DNA of 64,000 nucleotides from Homarus americanus (Eukaryota > Arthropoda > Malacostraca > Decapoda > Nephropidae): contig NW_024736071.1 of NCBI RefSeq assembly GCF_018991925.1, positions 13,679,752 to 13,743,751 of the forward strand. Reading direction: 5' to 3'. The stretch's first letter is position 1, and each line of letters opens with the position of its first letter. Below are positions 55,900-64,000 of the stretch, piece by piece. The position numbers and the translations under genes were made by a program. The notes beneath the pieces were generated by a model, which made no database searches, was not told where the DNA came from, and worked only from the letters and a program-made list of their open reading frames with translations.

Positions 55900-57940
55900 T
55901 GGTGGTTACAGTGGTGGTGGATTTTACTGAGATGTTGATGGTTGTGGATTGTCTGGGTTGTCATCAACATCGAAGATACTAAGATTTAGGTGAACAGAAC
56001 TCTCAGCTATAGGTGAAGGTGTAGTTTGCTGTGGTGCTGGAGATGACTAAGCAAGGTCGGGTAAGCTATCAGAACTTTTGGCTCGGTTAATGTTGCCCTC
56101 AGAACTCTCAAATCTTGGAACAGGTGAAGGTGATGGTTGTGGTAATGCTACTGGCATGGAGTGTGGAATTGAAGTGGTTGACAAAGGCCTGAAGAACTTG
56201 GTAACAGTGGTGTGTTTTGAAGCATGTTGTTCTGAGAATAAAGTTGTTTGTAGGGTGCACAGGTAGGCTGTAACCCATGGCTGAAATAGTGGCTCCTCTC
56301 TAAACTATGGTCCATGTCCACAGCATGCTGTGCATGTTCAACAGCAGACTTAAAAAATTCATCCATCTGCTTCAACATTATCTCATTCACCTCCAGAACA
56401 AAGTCATCCTCTTTCTCCTTGTTTTCTTCTGTAGCAGTCAACATTAGGAAATCGTCAACACTGCTGCTCATTGTAAGAATCAAGGAGGTCAACAATATCT
56501 GAAGTCTCAAGGTCTGAGAACCCCACACCACCCACTCATCGTCTGAGAATAACACAGTCATGCATGGTTGCAGTGAAGCTGTGCACACACACACACTGGC
56601 CAGAGTGACTCTAGGATGCATGGAAAGTTGGCAACTTTACTTCTTTCCAGGATTCATCAATGTTGTTGAGGGCACGTCTAATATTTAATGACTTGCACCA
56701 TTCTCGTACTGTTGGCTTACTTCCCAGATTGTCAAAGTCTGTAGTATCGAGCATCTGTGAGATGGCTCTGTGCAGGAAGTAAGCTGTGAACCAAAGGCAG
56801 ATCCAGGGGTGTCCTGGGGGTCTGGGCCCCCCTTTTCATCAGAAAATTCCAATGATATTGGTCAGATTTCAAAACATTTTCTGGGGGCTTATAGTGCCCC
56901 CCCTTGTTATTTTTGGATCTGCCCCTATGAACGTGGAAATCACTCGTGATCAAGTGTCATGATGAGAGATGTTGCGTTGGGTGGTAGATAAAGGACTGTA
57001 ATGTTGGAATGAATGCTAATGAGATGTTTTGGATGGCCAGGAGCATTATCCAGTAATAGAAGGACATTGAAGGCAAGGTTAGACTCCTAGCAGTAATGTT
57101 CAGCTTCTACACAAAGTGATTCGTGAACCAAATTTCATACTCAACAGCAGCCAGCCTGCCCTTCGCTACCTTAAAACCCAGAGCATTCTTTACCTCTTTG
57201 CTGATGCATGTCCTCTTAGGCGTATGCTTCCAAAAAAGCCTTGTTTTACCAGCATTAAAGATTTGCTTAGCGGTGAAACCATACTCTTTCATGATGTGCT
57301 GAAGTTCTTCTAGATATTTGGCAGTTGCTTTGTGGTTGGCAAATGCATAATCCCCTCATAACAATTAAGTTGTTGAAGTTGTGGTGCTTCACAAACTTAA
57401 CAAGCCAGCCTCTACTGGCATTATAAAATTCGCTTACACTCATTGTTACCTACCTCGATACTCAGATGAGCATTGATGTTGCGAATGGTGGAGTTGTTCA
57501 AATTGTAGTAATGGTTGAGAGCAGATGAACTTTCACCAACTTTAGCATGGTTAATGATTCCATCTTTGTTTCTAGCATTAACTGTGTCCTCTTACTCTCT
57601 GTTGAAGGCCCAGGGCTAGAATCAGGATGTTTAGGAGCCATAATGTCCCACAAAACTGTCCAAAAAGGCTTGAAAACACAACACAGAGTAGCACAACAAG
57701 CATAGATCCTCACACATGCATGGCTACTGCAAAACGTTGTGGTGTGGTGTCTAACTAGCCACCCACAATGTATCGCACTGTAGCATCTCGCACCACACGC
57801 TACACAAAACCATTAGTGCGACATATCTTGGACAGAGCACATAACGGCGAATTTTTTTCGCATTAAGCAAATTATGGGTAGAAGTAGGGTTCTTGCATAT
57901 TAGCGAATTTGCATAAAGCAAAGGTCAAGGGTACTTGTTA
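55900..57940 (-). pseudogene. Decayed Tigger transposase gene
   Basis: The - strand reads from about 57640 (MAPKHPDSSPGPSTESKRT, an N-terminus) with frameshifts. At 57260-57180 IFNAGKTRLFWKHTPKRTCI corresponds to the first catalytic motif, but the usual Asp is Gly. Near 57070-57040 LLLLDNAPGHPKHL keeps the second Asp. Near 57000-56960 LYLPPNATSL then LIMTLDHE is a damaged third motif. The acidic C-terminal part is at 56520-56148. A Tigger-type end, with complement AGTACCCTTGACCTTTGC, lies at 57914-57936; the other end was not found. A hAT MITE interrupts it at 56793-56925. This differs from the 43.7-kb transposase and is clearly dead. Confidence 0.83.
56793..56925. mobile_element. hAT-type MITE inserted in the Tigger pseudogene (133 bp)
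   Basis: GGCAGATCCAGGGGTGTCC at the left and TTTTTGGATCTGCCCC at the right are inverted repeats of the common hAT MITE type with GGGGC(A/G)GATCC ends. The flanks TGTGAACC (56785-56792) and TATGAACG (56926-56933) agree at six of eight positions, as expected of an aged 8-bp duplication. The centre is G/C-run rich (GGGCCCCCCTTTT). Confidence 0.78.
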
Positions 57941-58269
57941 TTTACATTTTTACAGTTCCACCACACTTTAGTAATGTATTAGGATGATACTACTCAAGCA
58001 TGGTTGCAAGTACTGACATTGAGTTGTCTATGATGTGACTAGGTGCTCACACACTGATGGGAGTTCACCCATTCACACAGTTGGCATCTTCTCTAAACGT
58101 TACCATGCAATGATTTATGATTTTATTGTGTATTCTTATTGGTGGTTACAAATGTTTTGAAAAGTTAGTGCTAATCTATGCAGTAAACCATATGAGCCCA
58201 CTAGGTTTAGACTAGAGTTTTATCTCAATTTTTTAAATGATGTTGGAAGAGTGCAATTACAATACTGTA
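57941..58269. other. COPA intron sequence
   Basis: No recognisable feature between two Tigger-type elements. Confidence 0.4.
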
Positions 58270-58411
58270 CAGTGAGTTCTGCTATAACGCGTGTTTTGAT
58301 AACGCGAATTTGCTCTAACGCGATTTATGAATTAGGAACGATATTTGTATAACGCAAACGCTTGTTTGCTATAATGCGATTTTTGCTTACTATTTCTCCA
58401 GTTTTGTGGTA

Positions 58412-58745
58412 CAGTGGGGTATGCTATAACGAATCTAATTGGTTCTAGAACCTTGTTCGTTATAGGATTAATCCGTTCCAGGCCCCCAAATACAACCACT
58501 TAACACTGAAAAATATAATATAAAATTTTAAAAATTTTAAAAAAGTGCATAAATATGCATCTAAACCCCTGAAATAAAGAATATCATTAATATTTGTAAT
58601 AAAAAAACAATAAATTAGAAAAAAAACATTAAATAATGTTCGTTGTAGGAGTTTCGTTCGTTATAGCATTCTCAATTTTATAGGTTAAACCGTTCGTTAT
58701 AGGAATATTCGTAGTAGGATCCGTTCGTTATAGCATACCCCACTG
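58412..58745. mobile_element. Nested Tigger-like MITE (334 bp)
   Basis: Starts CAGTGGGGTATGCTATAACG after TA (58410-58411) and ends GTTATAGCATACCCCACTG before TA (58746-58747); the terminal 20 bp are almost exact inverted repeats. It has clean nesting inside the 58270-59115 element. Confidence 0.92.
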
Positions 58746-58753
58746 TATTAACT

Positions 58754-58890
58754 GTGAATATAGTAAAGAAGAATATCAACAAGAAGCGTTCTGGTGATAG
58801 AATTCCCGGTGGTGATCGTAAAAGAAAGGATATAACACTTGAAGAGAAGCTCGATTTTATCAACCTCAAAATCACCCTTCTCCCCCATCA
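58754..58890 (+). pseudogene. Fragment of a Tigger transposase N-terminus
   Basis: The + strand encodes KNINKKRSGDRIPGGDRKRK and then DITLEEKLDFINLK, matching the start of the 150-residue frame at 31701-32153 (KNISGKHSGDRISGGDRKRK; AITLEGKLDVVKR). It breaks off after about 40 residues. The start codon side adjoins the nested MITE. Confidence 0.82.
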
Positions 58891-59115
58891 AGTAAAGTGT
58901 TTCATATACTGTATGATTTCATTATTAGATATGAATGTAACATTTATTTAGACTGTGCTATCCTTTGTGTTAGGCTAACTACTAAATTTTTTCGATTTCG
59001 AGTAATCTGCACCTAACCCTATTTTCTCCATAAGCCCTGTTATTTCTATTACGCGATTTTCTATAACACGATATTTTACAAGAACACAATTATCGCGTTA
59101 TAGCAGAACTACCTG

Positions 59116-60055
59116 TATGGTATTAACCTTGTTACATGCTTAAAAACCTTAGTTGTTGAAGCGCAGTAATGACATTAGAACAACAACGACGACTATAGTA
59201 TTTCCACGCTAAGCTGGCCCAAAAGTCCTGCCCCTCGTCTATAGCTACAAATAGCTGATTGGTTCCCCTGAGCGTTTTACCTCCACCCGGATTGCGCGTA
59301 TTTATATCGACCTTTTATGATAAATATTAAAATTTGTCTAACATCCTCTCTGAAGTGCTAATGCCTTGAAATAAATTGCCTTTTGATAATTCCTTGCCAG
59401 GCAAATCAGGATCTTATAAAAAGGAAAGTCAAGAACCATGGGTTTCCAAGGGGTAATAAACAACCATTAGAGATTGACATCTCTTTACTAAGAAAATACT
59501 CACACTAATTTAACTCTGACACCACTCACACAAATATTAAATAAACAGCACTGGAGTCAAACAATTACTTGAAACAAAACAATCAATACAACAAAGAACA
59601 GGTATTTCCTACGGCTACAGATGAATCTTCCTCCTCACCAGCACTGTAGAATGTTCTGGTAATGCGGTGATCCACTCTCAGGGGGAAGGTCCTGGGCAGC
59701 TTCCTCACTTGGCGTTGGTGGGCGATGTCTTGCCACACAGCATAGACGCCAGGGCACGGACTGTGGATAGGGTGTGGAGGAAGTGGCGATCACGTGGCAG
59801 CCGCGGCAGTAGCTGGAGTAGGTGACTGGAGATACAGCTGAATAGTGAAGGACTGGGGAATCAGCCCACATAGTCCCATGGAACCTCAGATGAGTACACA
59901 ACCAGAGTTGGAATCGAACAGCGGGGGAAGTGCAGCTGTGGTGACGGATGAATAGTGTCTAGTGTGCAACGAGGCAGCAGCAACCTTCTCACCTCCGTCC
60001 TCTCCCCCCTAGTGGGGCCACAAACGAGTGGCGGACAACCATCCCGCTCGTTACA
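59116..60055. other. Unrecognised GC-richer repeat-like sequence
   Basis: 59600-60050 is richer in GC than its surroundings, with short overlapping frames on both strands and the end-like word CCGCTCGTTACA at 60044-60055. It could be part of an LTR or other repeat, but I found no matching second copy or clear border in the window. Confidence 0.3.
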
Positions 60056-60750
60056 GCCCTTACAACCACCACCACCACGAAAACCAAAACCTACAAAACC
60101 TACACCACCACCAAAACCTACACCACCACCAAAACCTACACACCACAAACCTACACCACCACCAAAAACCTACACCACCACCAAAACCTACAACACCACC
60201 AATACCTACACCACCACCAAAACCTCACCACCACCAAAACCTAACACCTACACACCACAAACCTACACCACCACAAACCTACACCAAAACCTACACCACC
60301 ACCAAAACCTTCACCACCACCCAAACCTGCACCACCAAAACCACACCACCCACCACCAAAACCTACAACACCACCAAACCTACACCTACCAAAACCTCAC
60401 CACCACCAAAACCTGCAACACCACCAATACCTACACCACCAAAACCTAACCACCACCTACCACACCACCAAAACCTACCACCCACCAAAACCTACACCAC
60501 CACCAAAACCTACCACCCACCACCAAAACCTACACCACCACCAAAACCTCACCACCACCAAAACCTACAACACTTCCAAAACCTACGCCACCACCAAAAC
60601 CTGCACCACCACCAAAACCTACAACACCACCAAAACCTACACCACCAACAAAACCTACACCACCAACAAAACCTACACCACCAACAAAACCTACACCACC
60701 AACAAAACGTACAGCACCACCAAAACCTACAAGAACAACACCACCGCCAC
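60056..60750. repeat. CACCAAAACCTA minisatellite (about 0.7 kb)
   Basis: About 45 copies of a 12-18-bp unit built from CACCACCAAAACCTA with variable numbers of CAC triplets. The right part has a regular 18-bp form with CACCAACAAAACCTA. A Pro/Thr/His frame of 288 residues (60028-60894) crosses it; indels mix the TPPPKPT and HHHQNL readings, which is not how a real protein behaves. Confidence 0.93.
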
Positions 60751-60814
60751 CTCCTCCTCCTCGTCATGCTGGAATTTTCCAAATTTTGGAACAATTTTCT
60801 GTGGCACATTTTCT

Positions 60815-61000
60815 GGAAAATTATGAATATTTTTCCGATACCCGGAAAATTCTGGGGATTGGGGATATTTTTCCAGGTTCAAGAGAGGATGTAATGGGCA
60901 ATTTCTGGAACTTATGAGAAAATTTTTCCATTACCCGGAAAATTCGGAGGACGAGTGATTTTTTTCCGGATTTGAGAGTCGTCTTATTACCTGGAAATAT
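60815..61000. repeat. Imperfect tandem duplication
   Basis: Two copies of a segment of about 90-95 bp: ACCCGGAAAATTCTGGGG at 60840 and ACCCGGAAAATTCGGAGG at 60936, each followed by TTTTTCC and AGAG words. A third partial copy with ACCTGGAAATA lies near 60990. Confidence 0.65.
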
Positions 61001-62012
61001 CTCATTCCTGGAAGTGCTCTGCACCAATTGTTCCAGCTAACGGAGATACCATTAGGCAGTTGACTGAGAGGTAGCAGTGAACAACACACATGTGGCAGCA
61101 GGACACAGACTGAGTGGATGTAAACAAACCCCACGCACCAAGCTGCGGTATTTAACGGGAGTCACACTCGATTTGGTGAACTACTTCACTAAATCAAGTG
61201 AAAACACGGAAATTCGATTTAGTGGAAATGTCAATTAAATGGAAAAGGGGTGGCTCAAATTAGTTTGTCAAATCGAGAAAATACTGTGTATAGTATATAT
61301 TGGACATTCTGTATGTAGGATTGTGTGTGCATGTAACTGAATAAAAAAATAACGTTCGAAGAAATTTGTGTTTATATACAGTACCCGAAATTATGAGCTA
61401 AGAAATACATGTACCAAAACAAAACTTCAACCTCATCCTGGTAGGGAGAGTGCTAGGGGGATGTGGCTGTCGCAGCTGACTCTCAGAGGGTGCACGATAT
61501 AAATTTTTTGCCCAGACCCAAATTCGTATAAGCGAATCTTGAAATAGTTGTGTCAATTTAGGAACTTCATATAAGTGAATAATCATATCTCAAACATTTG
61601 TATCTCAAGGGATACGTGTACAATAATTCGACTTTTTAAAAAATTAACAGATTATGGTGAAGAGTGAGTTATTGATGGTGGAGTTTGAGGGAATTGAGGG
61701 TATATGTTGATAGAGGGAAGGATGAAGGACAGCTGTGGTTTAAGTTTATGCATGATTAACTACTGGTAGTATTTCTTGTGTTCTCTTTGCTTCTGCTGTC
61801 TTACAATTTGCTCTCTAATCTTATTAAAAAGAATTTTGTGAACTTTAGCTAACTAAAAAAGTATTTAAATACTGGTGTATAGAGTATGTGCATGTAATGT
61901 AATATGTTTGTCCTAATTAAAACTTTTGTATTACTTTTGAATGTACTTCAATGTTTTTTGAAGATCATTTTATGAATTGGGTGTTTTAAACGTTTACATT
62001 GGTCTTGGGCAG
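61001..62012. other. COPA intron sequence before the last exon
   Basis: 61140-61270 (GATTTGGTGAACTACTTC, AAATCGAGAAAATAC) and 61379-61620 (CAGTACCCGAAATTATG, CTCAAGGGATACGTGTAC) have the wording of Tigger-like MITEs but no clean inverted ends. Other sequence is unremarkable AT-rich intron. Confidence 0.4.
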
Positions 62013-62239
62013 GTCTTCGAAAGAAAAATGTTTCTCCTGGAATGGGCGGGATTGGGGGTAGTGATGACCACCACACCCGCAACCCAGAACTTTTCAGTGC
62101 AGGGGATGCCACAGTGCGTCATGTGCTGGAAGGTCATGACCGTGGCGTTAACTGGGCTGCATTCCACCCTACTCTCCCTCTGGTCATCTCAGGCTCAGAT
62201 GATCGTCAGGTTAAGCTCTGGAGGATGAATGATTGCAAG
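62013..62239 (+). CDS. COPA: COPA exon, WD40 repeats 4-5 (about residues 167-240)
   Basis: A 227-bp exon that completes the split Gly codon and encodes 75 residues: [60 protein letters not shown] and [30 protein letters not shown] and [11 protein letters not shown] are hallmark alpha-COP blades; the Gly/Ser-rich loop after LRKKN is variable between species. The acceptor is TCTTGGGCAG at 62003-62012, the donor AAG/GTTAGT at 62240, phase 0. Joining it to the exon at 34989 requires a 26.8-kb intron. No frameshift or stop. Confidence 0.95.
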
Positions 62240-63139
62240 GTTAGTGGTACTCTCGCCATCATCTTTAACATCAAATTTGTAAAGCCATTTTCCAAACTTG
62301 TATGTGATAGCTGTGATTACCTGTTGGCAGCTCTCCATGCTGCACATGCTCTTGTCAGGATCTTAACTCTAATATCATTTCATATCATGTGATTCTTGAC
62401 TTCACCCTAGCTTTCTTCCCCTCTACATTTACGCTTAAGTACACTCGGTAAAAAAACTACCGTACAGGTGGGGTTTGACGATTTTCCAACTGAACATTCC
62501 CGTTGTCTCACGAGAGTTGGTAGGCCTGAATTTGAGACATTTACTTAATTTGGTAGGCCAAAATTAGCTATTTCATTGACAGTATTGAATTACTTTGTTA
62601 CAATATGACTGGAGAATGTCAGTATATCTAGATAAGTTATACTGTATGTTATATTAAATGTCCCACACACCGTGGACTACAGTAACCCTGAAAATGGATG
62701 AGTTGCCATATTGGAATGCATTATATGTTTGGCAGAATTAGTCGATATAGTAAAGGTATAAGATTATTTTGCAACCGAATTTTGAATCTGTGTTTGTATT
62801 GCTACTTCACTTTGGGCTAATGCCACATTATGTCATTCTTTATTCGTATTGGAAAATATACCATGCTGTTCCGAAACATCTGAAGAGCTCCACAGTTTTG
62901 CATGCTGTCTTAATGGAACCCGGCCCAACGACGTTTCGCCATACGGTCGATAATTCCGGAAAGTCTAATACTGGGTTTCATTTCAGAGTGCCGATCACTT
63001 GTCTCGAGCACGTGTGGCCGAACCCTTACACGCGCAGGGCTACCAATGCGGGGAATGCCTCAGTGTTTTTTGAAACACTTCGTTTGTAGTGTTGGTTTTT
63101 TTCGCGCAGAAATTGTAACAGTAGTTTTTTTTTTACCAA
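62240..63139. other. COPA intron (open at the window end)
   Basis: No further COPA exon (the next should begin with a WEVD-like stretch) was found up to 64000. 62900-63080 contains a protein-like 106-residue + frame I do not recognise. Confidence 0.5.
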
Positions 63140-64000
63140 GTGCACCTCTTGATCCAATTGGTCTCGTCTATTCTCTCACCATGCCCAAACCATCTTAGCA
63201 TATGTCTGCATAGAACCTCACCTTACTCTTCTGTCTTTCAGTGTCACATTGCACTTCTACCTCATCATTTTCATTTTAGCTTGCTCAAGCTTGCTTATGT
63301 CATCCCCTTTAACTGTCCATTTTTCAAGTGAAGAGTAGATCCTCTTAGTCAAAAATGGCTGCAACTCCTAAACTTTCTTCAGCCACTTCAGACCCTTGCA
63401 ACTGAGCAGGCTTCAGAATCTAGACTGGCATGTCATCTAAGTTACAGAACTCATCAACACAGTCCAGGGATATATCCCAATGTTGAGTTTATCCAGCCTT
63501 GCTATGGATACATGATTAGTTGCACATACAGAACATTGCAAGTCAGCAACATCTATCTGCTATCCACTCCACCTCTTGTGTACTCACCTTGCACACTCAT
63601 TGCACATTATTGAGTTTCTTCCAACACCCTTCTTACAGTCAGCATGTGGCCATATTCCTCTTTCCACCACAAGTCTCTCATCCTTACCAATAGTCAACAC
63701 TTGTATTTTGTTCACCACATACACATACACTCCCATTACCTCTTCAAGACATCACCTAGCAGCACTAAGTCTTCAGCATACAACAACTCCCAGGGTAGAC
63801 AAGTCATAAAGTCCTATGATATTGCCTCCAGGACCTTGATAAGCAGAAAAGGCTCAAGTAAGACCCCTAATGGATCCCGTCTTTCATCTCAAATTCCACA
63901 CTATTTACTCTCACAGTGGTGTTTGAGTCCTCTTGTAACCATAACCACTCAAACAAGGCACTCATCAACTCCCAGTTTTCTCATTGCCTACTTTACTGTT
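63140..64000 (-). pseudogene. RTE-like LINE reverse transcriptase, decayed, continues past the window
   Basis: On the - strand from 63990 downwards: LFEWLWLQEDSNTTVRVNSV, then FEMKDGIH, a frame break, FLLIKVLEAIS, then LPWELLYAEDLVLLGDVLKR near 63800-63740. The last is the RT catalytic motif C, usually YADD, here YAED. Further on are a Cys/His-containing stretch (CNECARCTRG) and, at 63210-63145, MLRWFGHGERIDETNWIKR, the LRW.GH.ER.D signature at the C-terminus of RTE-type ORFs. Multiple stops and shifts make it dead. The 5' part lies beyond 64000. Confidence 0.85.

Larger units (their letters stand above)
58270..59115 (+). mobile_element. Tigger-like element remnant (same family as 31263-33715)
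   Basis: Starts CAGTGAGTTCTGCTATAACG after TA (58268-58269) and ends GTTATAGCAGAACTACCTG before TA (59116-59117). Terminal repeats are the same as in the 31263-33715 element, in opposite orientation. It retains a broken N-terminal transposase peptide and near the right end the shared words GTGTTAGGCTAACTAC and ACCTAACCCTATTTTCTCC. It was interrupted by the MITE at 58412-58745. Confidence 0.88.

Noticed and set aside
59600..60055. LTR retrotransposon end
   Set aside because: The TTACA-type end and GC-richer content are suggestive, but no second LTR, primer-binding site or gag/pol sequence was seen.
60028..60894. Pro-rich 288-residue protein (TPPPKPT/HHHQNL repeats)
   Set aside because: Different frames take over at indels within the minisatellite; not a conserved reading frame.

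Overview
The window is eukaryotic and almost certainly from an arthropod. The best guess is a decapod crustacean (crab, crayfish or lobster type). Evidence for this: spliced exons with GT/AG borders, very long perfect (TC)n and (TA)n tracts, many minisatellites, and a dense mix of Tigger/pogo, hAT, CR1-like, RTE-like and tRNA-SINE elements. The species cannot be fixed from sequence alone. There is no prokaryotic content, CRISPR array, operon or phage. Most long open frames are read-through of tandem repeats and are not genes.

The only host gene I can identify is COPA, the alpha subunit of the COPI vesicle coat (coatomer), on the + strand. Four consecutive coding exons are visible at 25364-25511, 30203-30283, 34989-35175 and 62013-62239. 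Their splice phases join without a break and they encode roughly residues 28-240 of the N-terminal WD40 propeller. The introns are about 4.7, 4.7 and 26.8 kb. The first coding exon (about 27 residues) was not found and the rest of the gene lies beyond 64000.

Layout. 1-2205: two minisatellites. 3326-4901: three 3' ends of a CR1-like LINE, one of which interrupts a tRNA-SINE. 5700-12640: further minisatellites (6946-7490, 9712-11450). 14036-17329: a SINE, a decayed hAT element, a LINE 3' end and a near-perfect 155-bp palindrome. 18508-18722: a hAT MITE. 20206-21890: a minisatellite and a 753-bp (TC)n(AT)n tract. From 25364 onward everything lies in COPA exons and introns.

The COPA introns are the most interesting part. 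They hold at least a dozen Tigger-like DNA elements with matching terminal inverted repeats, usually flanked by TA. Several are nested like Russian dolls: four levels at about 27207-30088, at least three at 42854-47002, and two at 58270-59115. The innermost element at 43394-46103 encodes an uninterrupted 637-residue Tigger transposase with a complete DDD triad, and a 698-bp deletion derivative of it sits at 54865-55562. Another family (31263-33715 and 58270-59115) keeps only the DNA-binding N-terminus of its transposase. A decayed Tigger gene (55900-57940, - strand), a tRNA-SINE (53769-54018, - strand) and a decayed RTE-like reverse transcriptase (63140-64000, - strand) complete the set.

I found no new multi-gene system. 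The strongest leads are the potentially intact Tigger element, its derivative family, and the nested insertion order inside one housekeeping gene.
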